Positions 53,427 to 62,514 are shown, counted from the stretch's first letter. The stretch is 64,000 bases of DNA from Bacillota bacterium (GCA_011048995.1 DSCS01000018.1:1-64000), one strand, 5' to 3'. The notes: generated from the letters alone by a model not told the origin. A program made the numbers and translations.

Positions 53427-54307
53427 TCTCTCTTTTTTTCCCTATCGTTTAAGATCAGGGCGATGGCACCGCCGATTATCAAAAAAATAATAAGAACAAG
53501 AAGTTCTTTTCTGTCCCCCGAAAAATTTTCACGGATAAGGGAAAAAGGCTTGCGCAGGGCTCCCAGGATAAAACCTGTCAAAAAGGCCATGGTAAGACCC
53601 GGCACACGGTGAAGCAGCGTCTTGATCCCTTTGGAGACTGTCAAAAGCCCGAGCGCAATTCCGGAGAAGAGGGCGAGAAGAGAGAAAAAGGGAAGAAGGG
53701 GAAAAGTTGTCGTACCGCTCAAAAAGGAAAAGAGTGAGGAAAGCACCTGATCGCTGTACCGGATCACTGGCCCGTAGAGCCCCAGAAGAAGTAAAATGAA
53801 AGAGCCGCTGATGCCCGGAAGCATCATGGCCGTAACCGCTAAAAGGCCGGCCGGGAAAAAAAGCAGAGGAGAGGCGGATGCGGATTCCTGAACCGGAAGC
53901 CCTGACAGGAAAAAAGCTGCGGCCATCCCGGAGATCAACGTGCCTATACGAAGGAATGAAAAAGGCCTGGATTCTCTTAAAGGCCTGTGAAGGGAGAAAA
54001 GGATCAATCCTGTAAAAAGGGAATAGGTCGGCCCGGGATATGCCGTCAAAGCATAATGCATGCCCTTGATCCCGGTCAACAGGGCGACGATGATACCGGC
54101 TCCCAGGGTCAGAAGAAAGGGCCTGTGCGGGGAAAAGGATGCCCGGCCGTGAAAGAGGGATGTCAATGCGCTGAGTCCGTCAATAAACGGCGTATAGATC
54201 CCGGTAAGAAGGGCCATGGTCCCCCCCGAAATCCCGGGGATAAGATCGGCCAGTCCCATAAGGAAACCCTTGAAGAAGAGCGGGAAAGAGAACTTTGTTC
54301 CGGACAT
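53405..54307 (-). CDS. DUF368 membrane protein, likely polyprenyl-phosphate transporter
   Basis: A 300-residue protein with about eight membrane helices. It carries the repeated DUF368 motif twice: GLADLIPGISGGTMALLTGIY near the N-terminus and MMLPGISGSFILLLLGLYGP in the middle, which gives an internal pseudo-symmetry. Recent work on DUF368 (PopT) and DedA families assigns recycling of undecaprenyl phosphate across the membrane, used in cell-wall and surface glycan synthesis. The promoter is leaderless-type (TTGACT, 16 bases, TATACT, six bases to the ATG). Confidence 0.9.
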   Translation of the reverse strand: MSGTKFSFPLFFKGFLMGLADLIPGISGGTMALLTGIYTPFIDGLSALTSLFHGRASFSPHRPFLLTLGAGIIVALLTGIKGMHYALTAYPGPTYSLFTGLILFSLHRPLRESRPFSFLRIGTLISGMAAAFFLSGLPVQESASASPLLFFPAGLLAVTAMMLPGISGSFILLLLGLYGPVIRYSDQVLSSLFSFLSGTTTFPLLPFFSLLALFSGIALGLLTVSKGIKTLLHRVPGLTMAFLTGFILGALRKPFSLIRENFSGDRKELLVLIIFLIIGGAIALILNDREKKRDYEKSRP

Positions 54308-54313
54308 GCTCAG

Positions 54314-54341
54314 AGTATAGGAAAAGAAGATAGAAAGTCAA
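54314..54341 (-). promoter_or_regulatory. Promoter of the DUF368 gene, leaderless type
   Basis: On the minus strand: TTGACT (54341-54336), 16-base spacer, TATACT (54319-54314), then CTGAGC and the ATG. Confidence 0.65.
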
Positions 54342-54417
54342 CAAGGGAGTCTGTTCTGAAAAGATTAAGGATTGAAAAAGAAGAGCCGTTCGGTTAAGTT
54401 AAACAGAAAGGGGTTTT

Positions 54418-55002
54418 ATGTCCTGTCCGGAAAAGAGAACGGTTATTGAATGTGTTTTAGGCGATATTACGGATCAGCCCGACATGGAGGCCGTTGTCAA
54501 TGCGGCCAATGCTGATTTGCTTCCGGGAGGCGGGGTGTGCGGGGCGATTCATCGGGCGGCAGGGCCGGAACTGGCTCTTGAATGTCGCAGCTTGAAACGG
54601 CTCAAAACGGGAGATGCTGTCATCACACAAGGGTACAGGTTGCCCAATCGCTATGTTATTCATTGTCTGGGCCCGGTATACGGGATCGATGAGCCTTCGC
54701 ATATTCTGCTGGCCCGATGCCATGAAAAGGCGTTGATGATTGCGGAGAAGCATCGGATCCCTTCCCTCGCTTTTCCTGCCATTTCAACAGGCGTCTTCTC
54801 CTATCCCCTGGAGAAAGCGGCTCCCGTTGCCGTGGGAAGTGTTACGGCTCTTATATCCAAGCTGGCCTATGTCAGGCAAATACGTTTTGTCCTCTTCACA
54901 GAAGAAGCTTTTAAATGGTATAGAAAGGCTTTGTCTGCATCAGAAGGGCTTTCTTTTAAGAAAAGCGGTGAAAACAGCGGAAATGAGGAGGAGAACTGTT
55001 AA
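54418..55002 (+). CDS. Macro-domain protein
   Basis: A 194-residue protein of the macro (ADP-ribose-binding) family. Core motifs: GDITDQPDMEAVVNAAN, LLPGGGVCGAIHRAAG and AFPAISTGVFSYPLEKAA. Members of this size (YmdB-like) remove acetyl or ADP-ribose groups from ADP-ribose derivatives. AAAGGGG precedes the ATG. Stand-alone; no ADP-ribosyltransferase is seen near it. Confidence 0.92.
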   Translation: MSCPEKRTVIECVLGDITDQPDMEAVVNAANADLLPGGGVCGAIHRAAGPELALECRSLKRLKTGDAVITQGYRLPNRYVIHCLGPVYGIDEPSHILLARCHEKALMIAEKHRIPSLAFPAISTGVFSYPLEKAAPVAVGSVTALISKLAYVRQIRFVLFTEEAFKWYRKALSASEGLSFKKSGENSGNEEENC

Positions 55003-55009
55003 AATTGAC

Positions 55010-55037
55010 TTGAATTTTCTCTATGTTGACTTAGAAT
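55010..55037 (+). promoter_or_regulatory. Promoter for yggS-yggT
   Basis: TTGAAT (55010-55015), 16-base spacer, TAGAAT (55032-55037). It is upstream of AAAAGGTTGG at about 55060-55072, which precedes the ATG at 55076. Confidence 0.5.
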
Positions 55038-55075
55038 AAAGTTAGGGAATGCGAATTAAAAGAAAAGGTTGGATT

Positions 55076-55762
55076 ATGAGTATCAGAGATAATATTTTAA
55101 GGGTTCGTGAAGATGTGGAACGCATCAAGGCTCAGAAGGGATTGAGCCGTTCTGTGGCTTTATGTGCTGCAACGAAGACACGCTCTCTTGAGGAGATAAA
55201 AGAAGTTTTGGCCGGCGGGGTGGATATGGTCGGAGAGAACCGGATCCAGGAAGCCAGGGAAAAATATCCGCATATTCCTGAGGCGGAACGTCATTTTATC
55301 GGCCATCTGCAAAAAAATAAGATAAAATACATCTTCGGCCTTTTTTCCTGTATTCAGTCTGTTGACAGCATCGATTTGCTTCGGGCTATTGATTTGGCAG
55401 CGGTTAAACGTGGCAGGGAAATGGATCTTTTCTTTGAAATCAATGTTTCGGGAGAAGAGTCGAAGTACGGGTATGACCCTGATAAAGCGGAAGAGCTTTT
55501 TGAAGCGGCCCATGAATGTGAAATCGCCCGTGTTACCGGCCTGATGGTGATGCTGCCTTTGACGGAGGACAAGGGGCTCGTACGTAAAAAAGCCGCCCAA
55601 GCTTATCGGTTATATGAACGCTTCCGCTCATGGAATGACGGGAAAAATATTTCGATAGAGTGGCTTTCCATGGGAATGAGCCAGGATTATCCCATTGCCG
55701 TGGAAGAAGGAAGCAATTTGATCCGTGTCGGCACTGCGCTGTTCGGAGAGAGGGGGGCTTAA
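55076..55762 (+). CDS. yggS: YggS family PLP-binding protein
   Basis: A 228-residue protein of the PLP homeostasis family (PLPBP). The PLP lysine is K34 in CAATKTR. The motifs GENRIQEAREKY, RHFIGHLQKNK, GLMVMLP and SMGMSQDYPIAVEEGSNLIRVGTALFG are diagnostic. It binds pyridoxal phosphate without a known catalytic activity and affects amino-acid and B6 balance. ATG 55076 is chosen because it follows AAAAGG; the upstream frame to 55049 lacks support. Its stop overlaps the next gene by one base, the classic yggS-yggT pair. Confidence 0.95.
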   Translation: MSIRDNILRVREDVERIKAQKGLSRSVALCAATKTRSLEEIKEVLAGGVDMVGENRIQEAREKYPHIPEAERHFIGHLQKNKIKYIFGLFSCIQSVDSIDLLRAIDLAAVKRGREMDLFFEINVSGEESKYGYDPDKAEELFEAAHECEIARVTGLMVMLPLTEDKGLVRKKAAQAYRLYERFRSWNDGKNISIEWLSMGMSQDYPIAVEEGSNLIRVGTALFGERGA

Positions 55763-56619
55763 TGCATATTGTGCGGTTTACCTATTCTCTTAATCTTATT
55801 GTGATCCTTCTGAACACCTATATCATGTTCTTTGTGATCAGGCTGTTTGTCCCTTTCCGCAAACAGATTATTTTCAACCGTCTGTATAAAGTGATCTATT
55901 ACGCCACAGAGCCCGTCTTGCGCCTTTTCGGGCATAAAAAGGTCACTCAGTATAAGCATGACCTCAGGGCGCTGTATGTTACCGTCATATTTTTCAGCCT
56001 CTATTCTTTTTTCTGGATCTTTGATAATCCCGAAAAGTCTCTTTTCGGCGGACTGGTCTACATGGCCGCCTCCTTTGTGACTTACTTTTTCTATCTCTTT
56101 ACCTTTATCTTTATTGCGGATTTTTTTATTCTTATGCGCGGCCCCTACGCTTACGGAGAATTCGCAAGAGTCATTCATTTTGTGAGTGATACTATTATCG
56201 CTCCGTGGAGGAAACTCTTTCCCCGGCTATCCGGGAAAAAAAGGGATTATACACCTTTTATAGGCCTTCTTGGAGTGGTCTTGCTGAGCGCTTTTATTAT
56301 GACACTGCTGAGCGGGCTTCTGGGAGACGCCGTCTCTTTTATGGAAAATCTGGGCCGGGGGCTGGAAGCGCTGGTCAATATGTTTATGCATATCTGGGTG
56401 GCTATGATCATTCTCAGAGCTTTATTTTCCTGGTTCGCTGTACCCCGGAACAATTTTTTTATGGAGAACCTGATTTTCCTCACAGAGCCGGTTTTGATTC
56501 CCTTACGGCGCCTTTTCCCTCCCTATAAGATCGGGCTGGATTTCACGCCACTTGTGGCTGTTGCATTAATGGTGTTTACCCGGTGGGTCCTGATATTGGT
56601 CATTAATTTCATTTTTTGA
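55762..56619 (+). CDS. YggT family membrane protein with two YggT repeats
   Basis: A 285-residue integral membrane protein. Two copies of the YggT unit are seen, the first with RLFVPFRKQ and the pattern DTIIAPWRKLFPRLS, the second with RALFSWFAVPRNNFFMENLI, TEPVLIPLRRLFPP and LDFTPLVAV. YggT proteins are small membrane proteins associated with septum or osmotic functions, not fully defined. The start ATG overlaps the yggS stop (TAATG), so translation is coupled. Confidence 0.88.
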   Translation: MHIVRFTYSLNLIVILLNTYIMFFVIRLFVPFRKQIIFNRLYKVIYYATEPVLRLFGHKKVTQYKHDLRALYVTVIFFSLYSFFWIFDNPEKSLFGGLVYMAASFVTYFFYLFTFIFIADFFILMRGPYAYGEFARVIHFVSDTIIAPWRKLFPRLSGKKRDYTPFIGLLGVVLLSAFIMTLLSGLLGDAVSFMENLGRGLEALVNMFMHIWVAMIILRALFSWFAVPRNNFFMENLIFLTEPVLIPLRRLFPPYKIGLDFTPLVAVALMVFTRWVLILVINFIF

Positions 56620-56649
56620 GCTGTCGGACAGGATTGAAGAAAGGCCATC

Positions 56650-57474
56650 ATGAAAGATTACAACGAAACAGCGCTTTTTTTGAAACACAAAGGTTTTGAC
56701 AAAGCCGATATCTGTGTAATTCTGGGAACGGGGTTAAGTCATTTGGCTGAGCAGGGGAATACTTTAGCGGAGATCAGCTATCATGATATTCCCGGGTTTC
56801 CTGTTTCTACAGTAGGGTCCCATAAGGGTATGCTTTCGCTCAGCCGTATCGGTTCGCAGAATGTGTTGTTCATGCAGGGGCGATTTCATCTCTACGAGGG
56901 GTATTCGCCTCAGGAGATCGCTTTTCCCGTTCGGGTGTTCCGTTTATTAGGCTGCTCCCGGTTTATCGTATCCAATGCGGCCGGCGGAGTCGGCAGTCGG
57001 CTTGAAGCGGGAGATATCATGCTTATTACCGATCATATCAATTTTACGGGTTTCAACCCTTTACGCGGGCCCAACGATGACACACTGGGAGTACGCTTCC
57101 CCGAAATGGGAGAGGCCTACACGAAGGCATTGCAGGACAAGGCCCGTGTCGTCGCTCAAAAATTACAGATCCCCCTTCGTGAGGGTGTCTATCTGGGCCT
57201 TCAGGGCCCTTCCATGGAAACCGATGCCGAATACCGCATGATCAAGATTCTGGGCGCTCAGGCTGTGGGAATGTCTACTGTCACGGAAGTCATCGCTGCC
57301 GTCCATTGCGGGATGGAGGTCTTAGGGTTTTCTGTCATTGCCAATAAATTCGGAGGTAAAGAGAAGAATAAAGGGGCTTTCGCAGATGTCGTCCGGACAA
57401 CAGAAAAAAGCGGCGGATCTTTAGCCCGTATCATTGAAGGCGTGATTAAAGAACTTGACACAGGTGTGAAATAA
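56650..57474 (+). CDS. punA: Purine-nucleoside phosphorylase
   Basis: A 274-residue trimeric-type PNP that cleaves (deoxy)inosine or guanosine with phosphate. Motifs: ILGTGLSHLAEQ, GSHKG and MQGRFHLYEGYS, SNAAGGVGSRLEAGDIML, GPSMETDAEYRMI and SVIANKFGG. The Glu in METDAEY and the Asn in VIANKF correspond to the residues that select 6-oxopurines in mammalian-type PNP. AAAGG ribosome binding site before the ATG. With deoC (37722) it allows growth on nucleosides. Confidence 0.94.
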   Translation: MKDYNETALFLKHKGFDKADICVILGTGLSHLAEQGNTLAEISYHDIPGFPVSTVGSHKGMLSLSRIGSQNVLFMQGRFHLYEGYSPQEIAFPVRVFRLLGCSRFIVSNAAGGVGSRLEAGDIMLITDHINFTGFNPLRGPNDDTLGVRFPEMGEAYTKALQDKARVVAQKLQIPLREGVYLGLQGPSMETDAEYRMIKILGAQAVGMSTVTEVIAAVHCGMEVLGFSVIANKFGGKEKNKGAFADVVRTTEKSGGSLARIIEGVIKELDTGVK

Positions 57475-57505
57475 ACGTACTATCTGAAACCAAAGGAGGT
57501 TGATT

Positions 57506-57892
57506 TTGAAACTCTTTTCAAAATTTCTGGCTCTTTTCATTGCAATAATCATGATGACCGGGCTGCTGTATGCCGTTGATCCGCTTCCGCATCCCAATCC
57601 CTGGCGTTGCGGGGAGAACAATTCAGCCAATGGCGGTATCGACTTCAATGTGAGGACTGATGCCGTAAAGGCCGACTTGAGGATTTATAATTTAAACGGG
57701 GATCAGGTCCGGTATATCGAAGTCACAGATGCCGGCCTTCTTGCAACAGGGACAGTGACCTGGAACGGGCATAATGACAACGGATGGATGGTCGCCGGCG
57801 GAGTTTATTTTTATGCGCTGGAAGTGGAGTTTCCTTCGGGAACCGGGACAGAGGATAAGACCTATAAGGGCCGCATCATCATAATCAATTAG
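57506..57892 (+). CDS. Stand-alone FlgD-like / T9SS-type C-terminal domain protein
   Basis: A 128-residue protein with TTG start six bases after AAAGGAGGT and a signal peptide (cleavage after LLYA). The mature part is essentially one Ig-like FlgD / type IX-sorting-type C-terminal domain: HPNPWRCGENN, ADLRIYNLNGDQVR, VTWNGHNDNGWMVAGGVYFY and ending KGRIIIIN. In other bacteria this domain is usually the C-terminal tail of large secreted proteins. Here it stands alone and is followed after eight bases by a PorV/PorQ-like barrel gene. Confidence 0.75.
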   Translation: MKLFSKFLALFIAIIMMTGLLYAVDPLPHPNPWRCGENNSANGGIDFNVRTDAVKADLRIYNLNGDQVRYIEVTDAGLLATGTVTWNGHNDNGWMVAGGVYFYALEVEFPSGTGTEDKTYKGRIIIIN

Positions 57893-57900
57893 GAGCTTCT

Positions 57901-58845
57901 ATGAAAAAGTATCTTGCTATTATCCTTGTCACAGCTCTGATCGGTGTCTCGGCCCATGCCTTTGAGACGACAGGGACGGGCCGTACAGGTGCTCAGCTTC
58001 TTCGGTTGAATATGTCTGCCCGAAGCCTGGCCTTAGGCGGCGGGGGCATCTCCCTTCTTTCGGGGTTGGAGTCTTTTTCCATGAACCCGGCTGGTATGGC
58101 TGATGTGGATCATTATGAGCTTTTCTTTTCACATAATGAACTCTACGGCGATGTGCGCGCAGAATACATCGCCTTTGCCAAAAGGCATTTCGGTATGGTC
58201 TTTGCCGTGTCCCTCAAGGGGTTTTATCTTTCTGTGGATGAAATCGATAATACCGGTCTTGCTACAGGAGAGACGATTCATTACTATAATGCTGCAGGGA
58301 GTTTTGGAATCGGAGTGCCCGTCAGTGAAAATATGATGATCGGGGCCGGTATCACAGGCATTTATCAGGACGGCGGTTATGACGGGTACACGGCTTTCAA
58401 TTACGGGTTTAACGGCGGGATCAAAATTTCTCTTATGGATAAACGCATCAAAGTCGCCGCTTCTGTACGGAATGCTTCCACAGACCGCATATCCATGAAG
58501 GAGGACAGCGCAGATTTCCCCATGCCCCTGGTCGGAAATGCCGGAATCTCCTATACATTCAGAAATCACGAGCTCCGGGATAAACTGATTCTCACGGCGG
58601 ATGCCGAGGGGTACTGGGAACAGTCTGTAACTCTTTCAGGGGGCGTGGAATATCTCTGGACGGATTGGCTTTCTCTGAGGGCCGGTTATCGGCATAAAGA
58701 AAATTATGAGATCGTGGATTGTATCAGTTTCGGGTTTGGGGTCAGAGAGACAATAAAAAAATTAACAGGGCATCTTGACTATGCCTATACACCTTATGGC
58801 GATATGGGGGCCGCTCACCGGATCTCATACGGCCTGAACTGGTAA
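57901..58845 (+). CDS. PorV/PorQ-like outer-membrane protein
   Basis: A 314-residue protein with signal peptide (cleavage at HAF, ~21). The opening GTGRTGAQLLRLNMSARSLALG and GLESFSMNPAGMADV match the PorV/PorQ and UPF0164 group of FadL-like outer-membrane barrels, followed by repeated amphipathic strands. PorV acts in the type IX secretion apparatus in Bacteroidetes, but homologues occur in many lineages without a full system. Linked to the FlgD-like domain gene, spacing eight bases. AGGAG ribosome binding site. Confidence 0.8.
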   Translation: MKKYLAIILVTALIGVSAHAFETTGTGRTGAQLLRLNMSARSLALGGGGISLLSGLESFSMNPAGMADVDHYELFFSHNELYGDVRAEYIAFAKRHFGMVFAVSLKGFYLSVDEIDNTGLATGETIHYYNAAGSFGIGVPVSENMMIGAGITGIYQDGGYDGYTAFNYGFNGGIKISLMDKRIKVAASVRNASTDRISMKEDSADFPMPLVGNAGISYTFRNHELRDKLILTADAEGYWEQSVTLSGGVEYLWTDWLSLRAGYRHKENYEIVDCISFGFGVRETIKKLTGHLDYAYTPYGDMGAAHRISYGLNW

Positions 58846-58854
58846 AAAAACATC

Positions 58855-58873
58855 GCCCGGAAAGCGGGCTTTT
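58855..58873 (+). terminator. Short terminator before ileS
   Basis: GCCCG (58855-58859), loop GAAAG, CGGGC (58865-58869), then TTTT. The stem is only five bases, so it may be weak or allow read-through into ileS. Confidence 0.6.
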
Positions 58874-58888
58874 GAGGAGGACGAGAAT

Positions 58889-61645
58889 TTGGACTATAAA
58901 GAGACATTGAATCTGCCGAAAACCGGCTTTCCCATGCGTGCGAATTTACCTGTACGGGAAAAGGAGATCCTTTCCCAATGGAGCAGGGATAACGGCCTTT
59001 ACAGCAGGATGATGAAGCAAAGGGAGAAAAATGCGAAATACATTCTCCATGACGGCCCCCCCTATGCCAACGGCGTCATCCATATGGGGCATGCTTTAAA
59101 CAAGACTTTAAAAGATTTTATCCTGAAGTATAAAGGGCTGAAAGGGTATCAGACACCGTATATTCCGGGATGGGATTGCCACGGCCTTCCTATTGAGCTG
59201 GAAGTCGCGAAGCAGCCGGGAAGCGAAGCCTTGTCTGTTCCCGAATTCAGAAGAAAATGCCGTAATTATGCCTTGAAGTTTGTTGAAAAACAGCGCAAAG
59301 ATTTTGAGCGCCTGGGGATATTCGGCGAATGGGACCGCCCTTATCTGACATTGAACCGGAGCTACGAAACAGGGATTATCGAGGTCTTTACCCGTATGGT
59401 TCTGGACGGATACATATTCAGGCAGAAGAAACCGGTCTATTGGTGCTCTCATTGCAACACGGCTTTGGCTGAAGCGGAGATCGAGTACCGTGATCATGTC
59501 TCTCCCTCCATTTATGTGAAATTTGAAGATGAACAAAACGAAGGCCTTTTTTATATTATCTGGACGACGACACCCTGGACATTGCCGGCCAATGTGGCCA
59601 TTGCGCTTCACCCCGATTTCACTTATGTGGAAGTAGAAGTCAAAGGGGAACGCTGGATACTGGGAGAGCCTCTTTTGGAAAGTATGATGAACGACGTCGG
59701 TATTTCTGAATACTCGGTTCAGAAACGGTATTCCGGAAAAGACCTGGAAGGGCGCCGGGCTCGTCATCCCTTTATTGAAGAACGCCTAAGCCGCATCGTT
59801 TTAGCCGATTATGTAACAGATGATACCGGGACAGGCTGTGTCCATACGGCTCCCGGCCATGGCCAGGAAGACTATATCACCGGGTTGAAAAATGACCTTC
59901 CCATTTTAAACCCCGTCGATGATGACGGACGGTTCACCGATGAGTTTGCGTTGATGAAGGGGATGAGTGTCTTTCAGGCGAATCAGCCTCTTATTGAACT
60001 TTTGAAAGAGAAAAAGGCTCTTGTCGCCTCCAAAGAGATCTCCCATTCTTATCCTCATTGCTGGCGGTGTAAAAAGCCGGTCATCTTCCGGGCGACAGAA
60101 CAATGGTTTGTAAAAATCGACCATAAAGAGCTGCGAAAGAGAATATTAGATGAGATCGGGAAGACGCAATGGGTCCCCGAATGGGGCGAAAACCGTATCA
60201 GGGGGATGGTTCAGGACCGTCCCGATTGGTGCATTTCACGTCAACGGATATGGGGCGTCCCGATTACCATGTTTTACTGCCCTCAATGTTCTCAATATGC
60301 CACCGATGAGACGATGATGAAAAAAGCTGTTGAGTTTATCTCCCGGGAAGGGTCGGACGGATGGTTTACCCACACTGAGGAGGAGATTCTGGGCGCTTCC
60401 AATAGTTGTCCCTCCTGCGGCCATAAGGGGCTGGAAAAAGATATGAATATTCTGGACGTCTGGTTTGAATCCGGTTCCAGTTATAAAAGCGTCGTGGAAA
60501 AAGAAGAGTCGCTGAGCTTGCCGGCCGACCTCTATCTTGAAGGATCTGACCAGCATCGCGGCTGGTTCAACAGTGCTATTACTCTGAGCACAGCAGAGCA
60601 GGGCAAAGCCCCTTTTAAAACTGTGCTGACTCACGGCTTTATTGTCGACGGCGAAGGGCGGAAAATGTCCAAATCCCAGGGCAACGGAGTAGACCCCCAG
60701 GATGTCATCAAAGAGTACGGAGCCGATGTCTTGCGCCTATGGATCGCATCGGAAAATTATAAGAATGATGTTCCCCTTTCCTCCGAGATCATGAAAAGAA
60801 TGGCGGAGGCCTATCGTCGGATCCGAAACACCATGCGTTTTATGTTAGGTGTCCTTGACGGCTTTGATACGGAAAAAATGCGCATTTCTTATGAAGAGAT
60901 GCCCGAAATCGACCGTTTTATGATGCAGGAATTAAAGGCATTAGTGAAGACAGTCGATAAAGCCTATGAAGAGTTTGAATTTCACAAAGTCTTTCACACG
61001 GTTCATCACTATTGCACTGTCAAACTTTCTTCCTCGTATTTAGACGGAAGCAAATCCAATCTTTATGCCGACGGAAAAGAATGGCTGAGCCGCAGGGCGA
61101 CCTTAACGGTTATCTGGGATACGTTGCTGGCTCTGTCCAAAATCCTGGCTCCTGTCATTCCTTTTACGGCAGAAGAGATATGGGGTTATCTGAAAGAGAC
61201 GGCCCCCCTGGAAGAGAGCGTGCATCTCTCCCAATGGCCTGAAATCCGTTGCCCCGAAGAACCCGGCCTCTCTGAAAAATGGGGCAGGCTTACGGCTCTG
61301 CGGGATGATATACGCAAAGTGTTGGAAAACAAGAGAAATTCAGGTGAGATCGGCCATTCCTTAGACGCTTATGTCTACCTCCATACAGAGAACGAAGAGG
61401 ACAACTCTTTCTTGGGCAGCCATCTTGACGATCTGCGCAGAATGAATATTGTCTCTTCGGTTCTCATGGAAAAGAGAGACGGGATGATTCCCGGTGAAGA
61501 ATGGCCCGGCCTCTATATAGCGGCTGAAAAATCACCTCATGAGAAGTGTTCCCGTTGTTGGGAATATTCCTCTACAGTTGGGAAAAGCGATAAATATCCG
61601 GAGCTCTGTGCCCGATGTGTCCGTGTCATGGAAGAAGGCAGGTGA
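58889..61645 (+). CDS. ileS: Isoleucyl-tRNA synthetase
   Basis: A 918-residue class I synthetase. Signature motifs HMGH (residues 65-68) and KMSKS (592-596), with the editing domain between them (WTTTPWTLPANVAIAL). The C-terminus has a zinc finger of type CSRC ... CARC. TTG start behind GAGGAGGA. No T-box leader is present in the 43-base upstream gap. It heads an operon that continues with a DksA-like gene and lspA, a common bacterial order. Confidence 0.96.
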   Translation: MDYKETLNLPKTGFPMRANLPVREKEILSQWSRDNGLYSRMMKQREKNAKYILHDGPPYANGVIHMGHALNKTLKDFILKYKGLKGYQTPYIPGWDCHGLPIELEVAKQPGSEALSVPEFRRKCRNYALKFVEKQRKDFERLGIFGEWDRPYLTLNRSYETGIIEVFTRMVLDGYIFRQKKPVYWCSHCNTALAEAEIEYRDHVSPSIYVKFEDEQNEGLFYIIWTTTPWTLPANVAIALHPDFTYVEVEVKGERWILGEPLLESMMNDVGISEYSVQKRYSGKDLEGRRARHPFIEERLSRIVLADYVTDDTGTGCVHTAPGHGQEDYITGLKNDLPILNPVDDDGRFTDEFALMKGMSVFQANQPLIELLKEKKALVASKEISHSYPHCWRCKKPVIFRATEQWFVKIDHKELRKRILDEIGKTQWVPEWGENRIRGMVQDRPDWCISRQRIWGVPITMFYCPQCSQYATDETMMKKAVEFISREGSDGWFTHTEEEILGASNSCPSCGHKGLEKDMNILDVWFESGSSYKSVVEKEESLSLPADLYLEGSDQHRGWFNSAITLSTAEQGKAPFKTVLTHGFIVDGEGRKMSKSQGNGVDPQDVIKEYGADVLRLWIASENYKNDVPLSSEIMKRMAEAYRRIRNTMRFMLGVLDGFDTEKMRISYEEMPEIDRFMMQELKALVKTVDKAYEEFEFHKVFHTVHHYCTVKLSSSYLDGSKSNLYADGKEWLSRRATLTVIWDTLLALSKILAPVIPFTAEEIWGYLKETAPLEESVHLSQWPEIRCPEEPGLSEKWGRLTALRDDIRKVLENKRNSGEIGHSLDAYVYLHTENEEDNSFLGSHLDDLRRMNIVSSVLMEKRDGMIPGEEWPGLYIAAEKSPHEKCSRCWEYSSTVGKSDKYPELCARCVRVMEEGR

Positions 61646-61652
61646 AAACGAT

Positions 61653-62030
61653 ATGAAGAAAGATCGTCTTGAACATTATAAAAACGTATTAAGTGATTTG
61701 AAAAAGAGTATCTTAAATGATCTGGATTCCATAGAAGATCAGCATATTCATCATTCCAGTGCGAAGGAATACGGGGATTCGGCTTATCCGATTCATCTGG
61801 CTGATATTGCAGATTCTCTCACAGAAGCGGAGTTGGGTTTTAAATTAAAAAATTCAGAAGAGATCATTTTGGCCGCTATTGATGCTGCTTTGAAGCGGAT
61901 AGAGGAGGGGACTTACGGCATCTGTCAGGATTGCGGAGCCCGGATTACCGATGAACGGCTGGATGTCATGCCCTACGCCGTAAGATGTGTGTCCTGTAAA
62001 AGTGAATATGAAAAAAATAAGGCAAAATAA
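61653..62030 (+). CDS. DksA/TraR-family C4 zinc-finger protein
   Basis: A 125-residue protein with a helical N-terminal part (coiled-coil type, tip around the acidic HLADIADSLTEAEL) and a C-terminal zinc finger, C-x2-C then C-x2-C (ICQDCGAR, RCVSCK). DksA-type proteins enter the RNA polymerase secondary channel and act with ppGpp. ATG 61653 is chosen, with AGGTG upstream. The overlap with ileS in the longer frame from 61539 is not supported. The end overlaps the next gene, lspA, by 23 bases. Confidence 0.85.
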   Translation: MKKDRLEHYKNVLSDLKKSILNDLDSIEDQHIHHSSAKEYGDSAYPIHLADIADSLTEAELGFKLKNSEEIILAAIDAALKRIEEGTYGICQDCGARITDERLDVMPYAVRCVSCKSEYEKNKAK

Positions 62031-62514
62031 TTATGTGATCATCGCCGCGGCTTTTTTTGCCGCTCTGGTGATCGATATTGTGAGTAAAGAATGGATTTCA
62101 GCCCGCATGGGCCTTCATCAGTCGTTTTCTGTTCTGGGAGAATTTTTCCGCCTGACCTATTTGAAGAATTCAGGGATCGCTTTCGGGATCTTTCAGGGTT
62201 TCTCTTCATTGCTGCTTTTTGTTTCTCTCATTGTGGTGGTGACGTTGATCTTTGCATTCAGGGGAATCACCCGGCAAAAACCTGTGGTCTTGGCAGCCTA
62301 CGGGTTGATTTTAGGCGGGGCCATCGGCAATATTCTGGACAGGATCCGCTTTAACAGTGTCCGGGACTTTTTGGATTTCGGAATCAATGCCAAAACCCGT
62401 TGGCCTGTTTTCAACGCCGCGGACTCTTTCATCTTCATCGGGATTTTACTCATTATTCTCTTTTATAAAGAATATAAGGATAAACCGCAGAAAGGGGTAA
62501 CCTATGGGGATTGA
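62008..62514 (+). CDS. lspA: Lipoprotein signal peptidase (signal peptidase II)
   Basis: A 168-residue membrane aspartic peptidase with four helices. Catalytic-site motifs GAIGNILDRI and NAADSFIFIG hold the two Asp residues, and LKNSGIAFGIF is the conserved N-terminal loop. It removes the signal peptide from prolipoproteins such as those at 17906, 26377 and 27938. Start at ATG 62008 inside the end of the DksA-like gene implies coupling; its own 3' end overlaps pyrB by 11 bases. Confidence 0.93.
   Translation: MKKIRQNNYVIIAAAFFAALVIDIVSKEWISARMGLHQSFSVLGEFFRLTYLKNSGIAFGIFQGFSSLLLFVSLIVVVTLIFAFRGITRQKPVVLAAYGLILGGAIGNILDRIRFNSVRDFLDFGINAKTRWPVFNAADSFIFIGILLIILFYKEYKDKPQKGVTYGD

Noticed and set aside
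58846-58888. T-box leader before ileS
   Set aside because: Only 43 bases, with no specifier loop or T-box sequence.
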